Shown here in pieces: positions 44,905 through 54,053 of a DNA stretch of 64,000 bases. The translations under genes were made by a program, and so were the position numbers. The stretch spans positions 248,001 to 312,000 of the forward strand of contig NZ_CP106951.1 in assembly GCF_030419005.1 (NCBI RefSeq). Direction: 5' to 3'. Position 1 is the stretch's first letter, and each line of letters starts with the position of its first letter. The notes under the pieces were generated by a model. It searched no databases and had not been told where the DNA came from. It saw only the letters and a list, made by a program, of their open reading frames with translations. This DNA comes from Eleftheria terrae (GTDB taxonomy: Bacteria > Pseudomonadota > Gammaproteobacteria > Burkholderiales > Burkholderiaceae_C).

Positions 44905-45465
44905 TCAGCCCTGCCCGGTGCGGGCGATCCACTGCTCGAAGGTGGCGAGGTACTTGGCCAGGAAGCCGCGGGTCGATTCGTTGCCGATGCCGCCTTGGGC
45001 GTCGAACAGTTTGTCCACGCCGCCGATGTAGGCCTCCGGTTGCTGCAGGCAGGGCATGTCGAGGAAGACCAGCGACTGCCGCAGGTGGTGGTTGGCACCA
45101 AACGCGCCGAGGGCGCCCGGCGAGGTCGAGATGACGCCGCAGGGCTTGCCGCTCCAGGCGCTCTGCCCGTAGGGGCGGGAGCCGACGTCGATGGCGTTCT
45201 TCAATGCGCCGGGCACCGAGCGGTTGTATTCGGGCGTGAGGAACAGCACCGCATCGGCAGCCCGGATGCGCTGGCGGAACTCGAGCCAGGCGGCGGGGGG
45301 CTCGGCGTCGAGATCCTGGTTGTAGAGCGGCAACTGGCCGATCTCGACGATCTCCAGTGCCAGCGCCTCGGGCGCGATGTCGCGCAAGGCCAGGGCCAGC
45401 TTGCGGTTGTAGGAGTCGCGCCGCAGGCTGCCGACGATCATCGCGACCTGTTTCTTTGAGGCCAT
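44905..45465 (-). CDS. NAD(P)H-dependent FMN reductase (ChrR/YieF-like)
   Basis: A 186-residue flavodoxin-fold reductase. The FMN phosphate loop is GSLRRDSYNRKLALALRD and the second flavin segment is FLTPEYNRSVPGALKNAID; both are characteristic of the ChrR/YieF/MdaB-like group that reduces quinones, azo dyes or chromate. GGAGTGATACAG precedes the ATG at MASKK; a GTG nine bases upstream lacks a ribosome-binding site. It may protect against oxidants; it has no operon partner here. Confidence 0.9.
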   Translation of the reverse strand: MASKKQVAMIVGSLRRDSYNRKLALALRDIAPEALALEIVEIGQLPLYNQDLDAEPPAAWLEFRQRIRAADAVLFLTPEYNRSVPGALKNAIDVGSRPYGQSAWSGKPCGVISTSPGALGAFGANHHLRQSLVFLDMPCLQQPEAYIGGVDKLFDAQGGIGNESTRGFLAKYLATFEQWIARTGQG

Positions 45466-45570
45466 CTGTATCACTCCTGGAAAGATAAGCGGGGAGATTC
45501 AGGGAAGACGAGGGAGGGGCGCTGCCCGCGGGGCAGCTCGATCGATCATAGCGAGCAGGGTCGATCCCAT

Positions 45571-45900
45571 TCAGCCGGGGGCCAGCTTGAGCACCACGAT
45601 GCCGGTCAACACCAGGCCGATGCCCAGCAGCCGTGGCACGTCGAGCGATTCGCCGAAAGCGAGTGCGCCGGCCAGCACCGTGCCGACTGCACCGATGCCG
45701 GTCCACACGGCATAGGCGGTGCCGAGCGGCAGCGCCTGCAAGGCGCGGCCCAGCAGGTAGACGAAGGCGCCCAGCAGGGCCAGCGACAGCAGGCTCCAGC
45801 CCAGCCGCGTGTAGCCCTGCGCTTGTTTCATCGACAGGGCCCAGGCGACGTCCAGCAGGCCGGCCGCGACCAGGGCCAGCCAGGCCAGCGCGGGGCTCAT
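45571..45900 (-). CDS. Small multidrug resistance (SMR) family protein with Asp in place of the membrane Glu
   Basis: A 109-residue membrane protein with four hydrophobic helices. GTAYAVWTGIGAVGTVLAGA is the SMR signature. In EmrE and Gdx/SugE a Glu in helix 1 is essential for proton and substrate coupling (the family phrase is GLLEV-W-A). Here the matching position is Asp17 (GLLDVAWALSMKQAQGY). The bases confirm GAC, so it is not a reading artefact. Exchange with Asp is tolerated in EmrE but lowers the pKa, so activity and pH dependence may differ. It is coupled by a four-base overlap to a glutathione-transferase gene. Confidence 0.88.
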   Translation of the reverse strand: MSPALAWLALVAAGLLDVAWALSMKQAQGYTRLGWSLLSLALLGAFVYLLGRALQALPLGTAYAVWTGIGAVGTVLAGALAFGESLDVPRLLGIGLVLTGIVVLKLAPG

Positions 45901-46622
45901 GCGCGCTCCTTGTGGCCCAGCGCGAGCAGATGGGCCTGGTGGTCGGCCAGGAAGCGCAGCAGGCGGGTGGGGTAGTCCGGCCCGACCGCCTGCTGCACGC
46001 TGGGCCGTCGTGCCAGCGCCTCGCGCCAACGGCGCACCCGCGGGCAGTCGACGAAGACGCCCGTGTCGGTCAGCGTGTCGAAGACATCGAAGTAGCGAAA
46101 CACCGGTGCGAACACCGCATCCACCAGGCCAAAGCACTTGCCGGCGAAATACGGGCCATCGGCATCCAGCGTGGCCTCGACCCGGGCGAAGCCGGTGGCG
46201 AGCGCCTGGCGCGCAGCCTCAAGCGAAGCCGCGTCGCGCGCGGTCTCCATCTTCCACACTTGGCCCAGCAGGCCCGAGCCGAACTCCATCCAGGCGCGGT
46301 GCTGCGCCCGCTGCACGGCATCGGCCGGATGCAGCGGCACGACGGTGGCCGTCTCCTCGATGTATTCGCAAATGACGCTGCTCTCGAACAGCACGACATC
46401 CTGGCCCGCCGGCCCCGGCACCCTCAGCAGCGGCACCTTGCCGGTGGGCGAGAGGGCCAGGAACCAGGCCGGCTTGTGGTCCAGGTCGATGGTAACGCGC
46501 TCGAAGGGCAGGCCTTTCTCGGCCAGGGCGATGGCCACGCGCTGCACATAGGGACACAGGGCATGGCTGATCAGGGTCAGCACGGGTGCCGGCGCGGGCT
46601 GGGAGGAAAAGGCAGGGGGCAT
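45897..46622 (-). CDS. Glutathione S-transferase family protein with catalytic-Cys motif
   Basis: A 241-residue two-domain GST. The thioredoxin-fold domain (about 14-95) has Cys23 in HALCPYVQRVAIALAEKG, the pattern of omega or dehydroascorbate-reductase-like GSTs, which use Cys for thiol transfer; the cis-Pro is in PTGKVPLLRV and the glutathione-contacting ESSVICEYIEE follows. The alpha-helical domain covers about 100-235. GGAGCCTGTTGC precedes the ATG. It is cotranscribed with the SMR gene and divergent from a LysR gene, which suggests a xenobiotic or electrophile response unit. Confidence 0.9.
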   Translation of the reverse strand: MPPAFSSQPAPAPVLTLISHALCPYVQRVAIALAEKGLPFERVTIDLDHKPAWFLALSPTGKVPLLRVPGPAGQDVVLFESSVICEYIEETATVVPLHPADAVQRAQHRAWMEFGSGLLGQVWKMETARDAASLEAARQALATGFARVEATLDADGPYFAGKCFGLVDAVFAPVFRYFDVFDTLTDTGVFVDCPRVRRWREALARRPSVQQAVGPDYPTRLLRFLADHQAHLLALGHKERA

Positions 46623-46757
46623 GCAACAGGCTCCGAAATGCGGAAGGGGACCCGGCCGGCGGCGCGCGGCTCGCGGGCCGCCGCTGCCCGGCAGGGCTGC
46701 GATGGGCGCCACTTTATGATTGCGCCAATGCAACTGGAATAGGCAGAAAGGCAATCG

Positions 46758-47669
46758 ATGAATGCAAGGTTGCAAGCTCGGTCCACCCCCTTGCCGGCCA
46801 CCTTCCGGCTCGGCGCCGCCGACATGGAAGTGGTGCTGGCGCTGGTGCGAGGCGGCACGCTGGCCGAGGCCGGCCTGCGGCTGGGAGTGGATGTGTCCAC
46901 CGTGTTCCGGGCCCTGCAGCGCATCGAGAAAGGCCTGGGCCAGCGGCTCTTCGAGCGCTCGCGCGCCGGCTACCGCGCCACCGAGCCGGCCTTGGCGGTT
47001 GCGGCCCATGCCGAGCGCATCGAGGCCGAGCTGGAGGCGGCCCGCACCGCGGTGCAACTGGAGCCCGCCGAGGTGGCGGGGCAGGTCAGCATCACCACCA
47101 CCGACTCGGTGCTGCATGGCCTGCTGCTGCCGGCCCTGCCGGCGCTGCAGGCCGCCCATCCCCGGCTGCAGCTGGAGCTGTCGGCCAGCAACGAGCTGGC
47201 CAGCCTGACCCGGCGCGATGCCGACATTGCCTTGCGCGCCACCCGCCGCCCGCCGGACCACCTGGTGGCCCGGCTGCTGGGCCCGATCCGGGTGGCGGTG
47301 TTTGTCGCGCGAAGGCATCGGGCGAGACAGCTGGCCGAGGTGCTGGCGGCCGACAGCCCCTGGGTTGCGGTGGACGAGGCCCTGCCCGACCATCCGTCGG
47401 TGCAGTGGCGGCGCCGGCACCACCCGAAGCTCCAGCCGCAGGTCAAGGTCAACAGCCTGGTGGCGGTGATGGAGGCGGTCGCCGCCGGGCTGGGCGCGGG
47501 CGTGCTGCCGCTGTTCCTGGCCCGCGGGCGCAGCGGCCTGCGCCAGGTGTCCGAGCCACTGGAGGACGCGCAGACGCCGCTGTGGCTGCTGACGCATCCG
47601 GAGTCGCGCCACCTGCGCCGGGTGTCCGCGGTGGCGGGCCATCTGGCGCAGCACCTGGTGCTGGATTGA
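46758..47669 (+). CDS. LysR-family transcriptional regulator
   Basis: A 303-residue LysR regulator with the DNA-binding domain in residues about 18-75 (GGTLAEAGLRLGVDVSTVF, then RALQRIEKGLGQRLFERSRA) and an effector domain from about 105 (GQVSITTTDSVLHGLLLPAL). It is divergent from the GST-SMR pair with 135 bp between, so these are its probable targets. GGCAGAAAGGCAATCG precedes the ATG. The last residues end in HLVLD. Confidence 0.92.
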   Translation: MNARLQARSTPLPATFRLGAADMEVVLALVRGGTLAEAGLRLGVDVSTVFRALQRIEKGLGQRLFERSRAGYRATEPALAVAAHAERIEAELEAARTAVQLEPAEVAGQVSITTTDSVLHGLLLPALPALQAAHPRLQLELSASNELASLTRRDADIALRATRRPPDHLVARLLGPIRVAVFVARRHRARQLAEVLAADSPWVAVDEALPDHPSVQWRRRHHPKLQPQVKVNSLVAVMEAVAAGLGAGVLPLFLARGRSGLRQVSEPLEDAQTPLWLLTHPESRHLRRVSAVAGHLAQHLVLD

Positions 47670-47748
47670 GCGGCCCGCTGCCGGCCGCTGTTGAGCGGGC
47701 GACCGCGGGCCGCGCCCGGCGGGCGCCTGCGCGAGGCGGGGCGGGCGC

Positions 47749-48999
47749 CTACCGGCGCGGCACCCGGCAGCGCAGCGCCACACCCCGGGCGCGCAGGTCC
47801 CGCCAGCCCCGGATGCCCAGGGCGTGCAGGGTGGGCCGGGACGGGCCGATCCACTCGACATGCTGGCCCAGGGCCGGCAGCAGGCCCAGGCCATGCAGGC
47901 CCGCAACGAAGGCCAGGGCGTCATCCACCTCTTCCGAGGGGCCGAACAGGCTGGCGAGCCAGCACACCGCCATCACCACCAGGCAGTACCAGAAGCTGAA
48001 GCCCGCGACGGCGCTGACACCGAACTCGCCATCCAGTTCCCGAGGGGAGCCGGCGTGCCCGTCGGCCAGGTTGGCATAGGCCTTCACGACCGGCTGGCCG
48101 TCCTCCTCGGCGACCAGCAGGCGGACCTCGTCACCGGCACAGAAGAAGGGGTGCTGCCCCTGCTCGGCCGCCACCTCGCGGCAGCCGGTGTAGCTTTGGC
48201 CCCCGATGGTCAGGGCATAGCGGAGGTGGTCGACGGCGATGCCCTCTTCCGGCTCGGCGCCGCGCTCGTACCAGTGCAATGCGTGGTCGACGCGGCCCTC
48301 CACCCGGCGCAGCGGCAAGCCTGGCGGTACCGGCGCCGCCTGATCCAGCGGCGGTGGTGCCGCCTGCAGCGGCACGCGCGCGTCGTCGTCGAACGCGGCC
48401 TCCACCTGCCTCAGGAAGCGCTGCGCCGGCGCCTGCAGCCACCGGCGCAACGCCCGCCGGGCGGCCAGCAGGGCGATCACGAGCAGGCTGAGGCCATGGC
48501 GCGAGGGCAGGAACCCGGCAAGGCCGCCGGGCGCCGGTGCCGTTGCACCCAGGAGCAGCACCACCAGGCCCAGGGCGGCCCACGCACCGAACTCCTGGCG
48601 CGCCGACAGCAGGAACAGCGGCGGCGCCGGCCGCTGCCACTTCGCCCGCGCCACGTCCACCAGCCAGCCGGTGGGCCGGCATGGGCGGTGATCACGACAC
48701 AGCCAGCGCCGGCCGGCAGCGGGCGCGGGCCAGTGTTTCCAGCGCGGCGGCGTCGCCTGGGAGATGTCGATCTGCTGCAGGTAGGCGCGCTGGCCGTCGA
48801 TGTCCACCCGGCGCACCGCGTAGAGCACCCGCGAAGTGTCGGCGCTGCCGTCTTCACGGGCCGGATGCACGAGGATGTGGCGGCCCGCGGCCGTGCCGGG
48901 GAGCCGGACATCGGCCACCTGGCCGGCCGGTACCGGGCGCAGCCCGGGCGGCTCGGCCAGTGCGGGCCGGCCGGGAACCCGGCGGCGGTCGCGCTTCAC
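47749..48999 (-). CDS. Integral membrane protein of unknown function, start uncertain
   Basis: About 416 residues. Hydrophobic segments lie near positions 155-175 (FGAWAALGLVVLLLGATAP), 190-205 and 340-360 (FSFWYCLVVMAVCWLASLF). The flanking soluble parts include HILVHPAREDGSADTSRVLY, VLYAVRRVDIDGQRAYLQQ and HALHWYERGAEPEEGIAVDH. No ATG lies near the natural N-terminus; GTG 48999 is the most plausible start because the preceding frame is shared with serB, but a start a few codons away is possible. Codon use matches neighbours. I do not recognise the family. Confidence 0.6.
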   Translation of the reverse strand: MKRDRRRVPGRPALAEPPGLRPVPAGQVADVRLPGTAAGRHILVHPAREDGSADTSRVLYAVRRVDIDGQRAYLQQIDISQATPPRWKHWPAPAAGRRWLCRDHRPCRPTGWLVDVARAKWQRPAPPLFLLSARQEFGAWAALGLVVLLLGATAPAPGGLAGFLPSRHGLSLLVIALLAARRALRRWLQAPAQRFLRQVEAAFDDDARVPLQAAPPPLDQAAPVPPGLPLRRVEGRVDHALHWYERGAEPEEGIAVDHLRYALTIGGQSYTGCREVAAEQGQHPFFCAGDEVRLLVAEEDGQPVVKAYANLADGHAGSPRELDGEFGVSAVAGFSFWYCLVVMAVCWLASLFGPSEEVDDALAFVAGLHGLGLLPALGQHVEWIGPSRPTLHALGIRGWRDLRARGVALRCRVPRR

Positions 49000-49055
49000 C
49001 TGGGGCCCCACGTCACGGCGGGGGGGCCAGCACGAGGCGGCTCGCCACGGCCGCC

Positions 49056-49760
49056 TCAGGGCGCGGGCCGAAGCACTTCCAGCAACCGGTCCAGGCCGCC
49101 TTCGTTGATGGCCACCATGGCTTGCGCACGCACCGCGGGCTTGGCGCGGTAGGCCACGCTGAGGCCGGCGGCGCCCATCATCGGCAGGTCGTTGGCGCCG
49201 TCGCCGACGGCAATGGCCTGCAGGGGGGAGCAGCCGATGCGCTCGCACATGGCCAGCAGCTGGCGCTTCTTTTCCTCGCCGTCGACGATGTCGCCGATCA
49301 CGCGGCCGGTCAGCCGGCCGTCCTCGATCTCGAGTTCGTTGGACTTGGCGTGGTCCATCCCCAGGCGGGCCTTGACCCGGTCGGCGAAGAAGGTGAAGCC
49401 GCCCGATACCAGCAGCGTGGCCAGGCCGGCCGCCTTGGCCGCGTTCACCAGCTCGTGCGCGCCGGGGTTCAGGCGCAGGCGGTGTTCATACACCTCCAGC
49501 AGCGCGCCCGAGGGCACGCCCTTGAGCAGGGCCAGCCGGCGGCGCAGGCTTTCCTTGAAGTCGGTGATCTCGCCGCGCATCGCCGCCTCGGTGATGGCCG
49601 CGACCTCGGCCTTCTTGTCGGCGATGTCGGCGATCTCGTCGATGCACTCGATGTCGATCAGCGTCGAGTCCATGTCGAAGGCGATCAGCTTGAAGTCGCT
49701 CAGCCGCAGCGTGGGCGTGTCGATCTGCAGGGTCAGTCCGGGGGCGATCTCGGTGGGCAT
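49056..49760 (-). CDS. serB: Phosphoserine phosphatase
   Basis: A 234-residue HAD-superfamily phosphatase, making serine from phosphoserine. The nucleophile Asp29 and acid Asp31 lie in AFDMDSTLID; the second motif LLVSGGFTFFADRVK and the third motif VGDGANDLPMMGAAG are intact. It is shorter than E. coli SerB because it lacks the N-terminal ACT-like domain, which is common. It lies just downstream of mfd on the same strand; the gap is 47 bases. Confidence 0.96.
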   Translation of the reverse strand: MPTEIAPGLTLQIDTPTLRLSDFKLIAFDMDSTLIDIECIDEIADIADKKAEVAAITEAAMRGEITDFKESLRRRLALLKGVPSGALLEVYEHRLRLNPGAHELVNAAKAAGLATLLVSGGFTFFADRVKARLGMDHAKSNELEIEDGRLTGRVIGDIVDGEEKKRQLLAMCERIGCSPLQAIAVGDGANDLPMMGAAGLSVAYRAKPAVRAQAMVAINEGGLDRLLEVLRPAP

Positions 49761-49807
49761 GGGGTGCGGGCAGGGACGGTGGAAAGAGAAGGAATGGAGA
49801 GCGTTCT

Positions 49808-52800
49808 TCAGTGCGCGGGCGCCACCGGCGTGCCGAGCGCGCGCAGCACGTCGCGGATGTACTGGGCCCGGTCCTTCGGCTCCGGGTAGGCCCGCTCGAT
49901 GCGCAGCTTCTCGTTGCCGGTGAGCTTGACGTTGCGGTTCTTCTGCACCAGCTCGATGATGCGCATCGGGTCGATCGGCGGGTTGGGCCGGAAGGTGATG
50001 TTCATCGCCGTGGGGGCCGCGTCGATCTTCAGCACGCCATAGGGCTTGGCCAGCACGCGCAGCCGGTGCACGTCGAACAGGGTCTGGCCTTGCGGCGGCA
50101 GCTTGCCGAAGCGGTCGGTGACCTCCTCCAGCAGTGCGTCGATCTGGTCGTTCTTCTCGGCCGAGGCCAGGCGCTTGTAGAGGTTGAGCCGCACGTGCAC
50201 GTCGCCGCAGTAGCTGTCGGGCAGCAGGGCCGGCGCATGCAGGTTGATCTCGGTGGTGACCGACAGCGGCGACAACAGGTCGGGCTCGCGCCCGGCCTTG
50301 AGCGAGCGCACCGCCTCGCTCAGCATGTCGTTGTAGAGCTGGAAGCCCACCTCCTGCATGTTGCCGCTCTGGTTCTCGCCCAGCACCTCGCCAGTGCCGC
50401 GGATCTCCAGGTCGTGCATCGCCAGGTAGAAGCCCGAGCCCAGCTCCTCCATGCTCTGGATGGCTTCCAGCCGCTGGGCCGCTTGCTTGGTCAGGCCCTC
50501 GACATCGGGCACCAACAGGTAGGCATAGGCCTGGTGGTGCGAGCGCCCGACGCGCCCGCGCAGCTGGTGCAGCTGGGCCAGGCCGAACTTGTCGGCGCGC
50601 GAGATCACGATGGTGTTGGCGGTCGGCACGTCGATGCCGGTCTCGATGATGGTCGAGCACAGCAGCACGTTGTAGCGCTGGCCGACGAAGTCGCGCATCA
50701 CGCGCTCCAGCTCGCGCTCGGGCATCTGGCCATGGGCCACCACGATGCGGGCCTCGGGCAGCAGCTCCTGCAGCTTCTCGCGCCGGTTCTCGATGGTCTC
50801 GACCTCGTTGTGCAGGAAGTAGACCTGGCCGCCGCGCTTGAGCTCGCGCAGCACCGCCTCGCGGATGGTGCCGCTGCTCTCGTTGCGCACGAAGGTCTTG
50901 ATGGCCAGTCGCCGCTGCGGCGCGGTGGCGATCACGCTGAGGTCGCGCAGGCCTTCCAGCGCCATGCCCAGCGTGCGTGGGATGGGCGTGGCGGTGAGGG
51001 TCAGCACGTCGACTTCGGAGCGCATCGACTTGATGGCTTCCTTGTGGCGCACGCCAAAGCGGTGCTCCTCGTCGATGATGAGCAGACCCAGCCGGGCGAA
51101 CTTGACGTCCTGCGACAGCAGCTTGTGGGTGCCGACGACAATGTCCACCGTGCCGTCGGCCAGGCCCTTGAGCGCCTGGTTGATCTCCTTGCCGGAGCGA
51201 AAGCGCGACAGCTCCGCCACCTTGACCGGCCAGTTGGCAAAACGGTCGGAGATGGTCTGGAAATGCTGCTCGGCCAGCAGCGTGGTGGGGGCCAGCAACG
51301 CCACCTGCTTGCCGCCGGTGACGGCGACAAAGGCCGCCCGCAGCGCCACTTCGGTCTTGCCGAAGCCGACGTCGCCGCACACCAGCCGGTCCATCGGGCG
51401 GGGCGAGATCAGGTCCTGGATGACGGCATGGATGGCTGCAGCCTGGTCGGGCGTCTCCTCGAAGCCGAAGCTGGCGGCGAAGGCCTCGTAGTCGTGCGGC
51501 GAGAAACGGAAGGCGAAGCCCTCGCGTGCGGCGCGCCGGGCATACAGGTTGAGCAGCTCGGCCGCGGTATCGCGCACCTGCTCGGCGGCCTTGCGCTTGG
51601 CCTTGTCCCACTGGCTGGAGCCGAGCCGGTGCAGCGGCGCCTCCTCGGCGCTCACGCCGGTGTAGCGGCTGATCAGGTGCAGCTGGGCCACCGGCACGTA
51701 CAGCGTTGCCTTGTCGGCGTACTCGAGGTGCAGGAACTCGGTCGGCCCGTCGCCCAGGTCGAGGTTGATCAGGCCCTGGTAGCGGCCGATGCCGTGGTTG
51801 ACATGCACCACCGGGTCGCCCACCTTCAGCTCCGACAGGTCCTTGATCAGCGCATCGACATTGCTGACCTGCTCCTGCTTGCGGCGACGCCGCGTGCTCG
51901 GGCCGGTGGCAAACAGCTCGGTCTCGGTGATGAACTGCAGGCCGGCCGCCTGGCCCTCGCGCAGCCAGTGGAAACCGGCGGCCAGCGGCGCCACAGCAAT
52001 TGCAAAGCGCGCATCGCCGGCCTCGAAGGCGGCCAGCGATTCGACGCTGGGCGGCTCGATGCGGTTGTCGCGCAGCAGCTCCAGCAGGCTCTCGCGCCGG
52101 CCGGCCGACTCGGCCACCAGCAGCACCCGGTGCGGCGTGGTGCCCACATGCACCTGCAGCTTGCGCAGCGGCTCCTGGGCGCCGCGCTCGGCACCCAGGT
52201 CTGGCAGCGGGCGAGCCCAGTCGACCGGCTCCTGGCCGCGCACGGCCAGCTGCGCATGCGCGTTGCACAGGCCGAAGAAGTCCTCCGGCCTCAGGAAGAG
52301 ATCTTCAGGCGGCAGCAGCGGCCGCTCCGGGTCGTGCTGAAGGAAGCGGTGGCGTTCGCGGGTGTCGTTCCAGAAGCGCTTGAGCGCTTCGTCGATCTCG
52401 CCGTGCAGCGCCAGAGCGGCCTGCGCGCCGAGGTAGTCGAAGATGGTGGCCGTCTGCTCGAAGAACAGCGGCAGGTAGTACTCGATGCCGGCCGTCGCGA
52501 TGCCGTTGCCGATGTCCTTGTAGACGCGGGCCTTGCTCGGGTCGCCCTCGATGCGCTCGCGCCAGCGGGCGCGAAAGCGCGCGCGGGCGTCCTCGTCCAT
52601 CGGGAACTCGCGCCCCGGCAGCAGCCGCACCTCGGGCACCGGGTAGAGGCTGCGCTGGCTGTCCGGGTCGAAGGTGCGGATGGAATCCACCTCGTCGCCG
52701 AACAGGTCGACCCGGTAGGGCACGTTCGAGCCCATCGGGAACAGGTCGATCAGGCCGCCGCGCACGGCGTACTCGCCGGGCGAGACCACCTGGCTCACAT

Positions 52801-53251
52801 GCTGGTAGCCGGCGAGCGTGAGCTGCGACTTCAATGAAGCTTCGTCAAGCCGGGCCTTCTGCCTGAAGTGGAAGGTGTAGCCCGCCATGAAGGACGGCGG
52901 TGCCAGCCGCACCAGCGCGGTCGATGCCGGCAGCAGCACCACGTCCACCTCGCCCTGGCGCATGCGCCACAGCGTGGCCAGCCGCTCGGAGATCAGGTCC
53001 TGGTGGGGCGAGAAGGTGTCGTAGGGCAGTGTCTCCCAGTCGGGAAAGACCGCGCAGCGCAACTCCGGCGCGAAGAAGCCCAGCTCGTCATGCAGGCGCT
53101 GCGCGTCGGCCGGCTCCGCGGTGACGATCGCCACCAGGGTCCTGGCTGCCGCCTGCTGGCGGGCGAAGCTGGCGAGCAACAGCGCGTCGGCCGAGCCGGG
53201 CGGGCGGGAGACGGTGTAGCGCTTGCCGGGGGCGATGGTGGGGATGTGCAT
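49808..53251 (-). CDS. mfd: Transcription-repair coupling factor Mfd
   Basis: A 1147-residue SF2 translocase, normal length. It pushes stalled RNA polymerase off DNA lesions and recruits UvrA. The UvrB-like N-terminal module (residues about 1-330) is followed by the RNA-polymerase-interacting CarD-like domain (about 460-530; LKVGDPVVHVNHGIGRYQGL). The helicase part has Walker A GDVGFGKTEVALRAAF, the DEEH box in IIDEEHRFG, motif Ib/III segments and VVAHGQMPERELERVMRDF in the second RecA domain. The C-terminal TRCF domain is complete. Its start is 106 bp from the divergent ispD. Confidence 0.98.
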   Translation of the reverse strand: MHIPTIAPGKRYTVSRPPGSADALLLASFARQQAAARTLVAIVTAEPADAQRLHDELGFFAPELRCAVFPDWETLPYDTFSPHQDLISERLATLWRMRQGEVDVVLLPASTALVRLAPPSFMAGYTFHFRQKARLDEASLKSQLTLAGYQHVSQVVSPGEYAVRGGLIDLFPMGSNVPYRVDLFGDEVDSIRTFDPDSQRSLYPVPEVRLLPGREFPMDEDARARFRARWRERIEGDPSKARVYKDIGNGIATAGIEYYLPLFFEQTATIFDYLGAQAALALHGEIDEALKRFWNDTRERHRFLQHDPERPLLPPEDLFLRPEDFFGLCNAHAQLAVRGQEPVDWARPLPDLGAERGAQEPLRKLQVHVGTTPHRVLLVAESAGRRESLLELLRDNRIEPPSVESLAAFEAGDARFAIAVAPLAAGFHWLREGQAAGLQFITETELFATGPSTRRRRKQEQVSNVDALIKDLSELKVGDPVVHVNHGIGRYQGLINLDLGDGPTEFLHLEYADKATLYVPVAQLHLISRYTGVSAEEAPLHRLGSSQWDKAKRKAAEQVRDTAAELLNLYARRAAREGFAFRFSPHDYEAFAASFGFEETPDQAAAIHAVIQDLISPRPMDRLVCGDVGFGKTEVALRAAFVAVTGGKQVALLAPTTLLAEQHFQTISDRFANWPVKVAELSRFRSGKEINQALKGLADGTVDIVVGTHKLLSQDVKFARLGLLIIDEEHRFGVRHKEAIKSMRSEVDVLTLTATPIPRTLGMALEGLRDLSVIATAPQRRLAIKTFVRNESSGTIREAVLRELKRGGQVYFLHNEVETIENRREKLQELLPEARIVVAHGQMPERELERVMRDFVGQRYNVLLCSTIIETGIDVPTANTIVISRADKFGLAQLHQLRGRVGRSHHQAYAYLLVPDVEGLTKQAAQRLEAIQSMEELGSGFYLAMHDLEIRGTGEVLGENQSGNMQEVGFQLYNDMLSEAVRSLKAGREPDLLSPLSVTTEINLHAPALLPDSYCGDVHVRLNLYKRLASAEKNDQIDALLEEVTDRFGKLPPQGQTLFDVHRLRVLAKPYGVLKIDAAPTAMNITFRPNPPIDPMRIIELVQKNRNVKLTGNEKLRIERAYPEPKDRAQYIRDVLRALGTPVAPAH

Positions 53252-53357
53252 GCGTCCTGTCGCGACAACAAAAGCGAATCGCCCCGGGCGAGGCCGCCCC
53301 GGGGCGAAAGAGCCTGCGGATTATAGAATCCGGCCTCCTTGCCGACCTGTGCCCACC

Positions 53358-54053
53358 ATGTATTCCTGCGAGCCGCCGCGCCTATTTGCCCTCGTGCCCT
53401 GTGCCGGTGTCGGCGAGCGTGCCGGCGCGGCCGGCCCCAAGCAGTATGCGCCGCTCGGCGGCCGCAGCCTGGTGGCCCACACGCTGGCGGCCTTGCAGCA
53501 GGTGCAGCGTCTGTCGGGCGTGATGGTGGTGCTGTCGCCCGGTGACGACCGCTTCGAGCAGGCCGTGCCGGGCTTCGGTGGCTGGGTCGAACGGGTCGGC
53601 GGCGCCTCGCGCGCGGAATCGGTGGCCAATGGCCTGGCGGCCTTGCTGGCCCGCGGCGCCCAGCCGCACGACTGGGTGCTGGTGCATGACGCGGCCCGCT
53701 GCCTGCTGCGGCCCGAGTGGGTCGATGCACTGATCGACGCCTGCCAGGACGATGAAGTCGGCGGGCTGCTGGCCCTGCCGGTGGCTGACACGCTGAAGCA
53801 GGAAGCCGGCGGCCGGGTGGCGGCCACGCTGGAGCGCACCGCCAAGTGGCAGGCCCAGACGCCGCAGATGTTCCGCCTGGGGCTGTTGCGCCCGGCGCTG
53901 GTGCAGGCCGGCCTGGCCGTGACCGACGAAGCGAGCGCCATCGAAGCGCTGGGGCATGCCCCCCGGCTCGTGCGCGGCTCGCTGGAGAATTTCAAGATCA
54001 CGTATCCGCCCGATTTCGAGTTGGCGGAGCGTTTGCTGGGGTCGCGTCGATGA
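53358..54053 (+). CDS. ispD: 2-C-methyl-D-erythritol 4-phosphate cytidylyltransferase
   Basis: A 231-residue MEP-pathway enzyme that joins CTP to methylerythritol phosphate for isoprenoid synthesis. The nucleotide-binding motif [20 protein letters not shown], the catalytic region [17 protein letters not shown], and VADTLKQE and [12 protein letters not shown] are conserved. The usual Ala-Ala in the first motif is Cys-Ala. The stop overlaps the ispF ATG, so both enzymes are made together. Confidence 0.96.
   Translation: MYSCEPPRLFALVPCAGVGERAGAAGPKQYAPLGGRSLVAHTLAALQQVQRLSGVMVVLSPGDDRFEQAVPGFGGWVERVGGASRAESVANGLAALLARGAQPHDWVLVHDAARCLLRPEWVDALIDACQDDEVGGLLALPVADTLKQEAGGRVAATLERTAKWQAQTPQMFRLGLLRPALVQAGLAVTDEASAIEALGHAPRLVRGSLENFKITYPPDFELAERLLGSRR

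Noticed and set aside
49811..52837. A 1008-residue open frame opposite to mfd
   Set aside because: It is the antisense shadow of a confidently identified essential gene; its translation is low-complexity His/Gln/Leu/Val-rich and has no ribosome-binding site. Long antisense frames are expected at this GC content.
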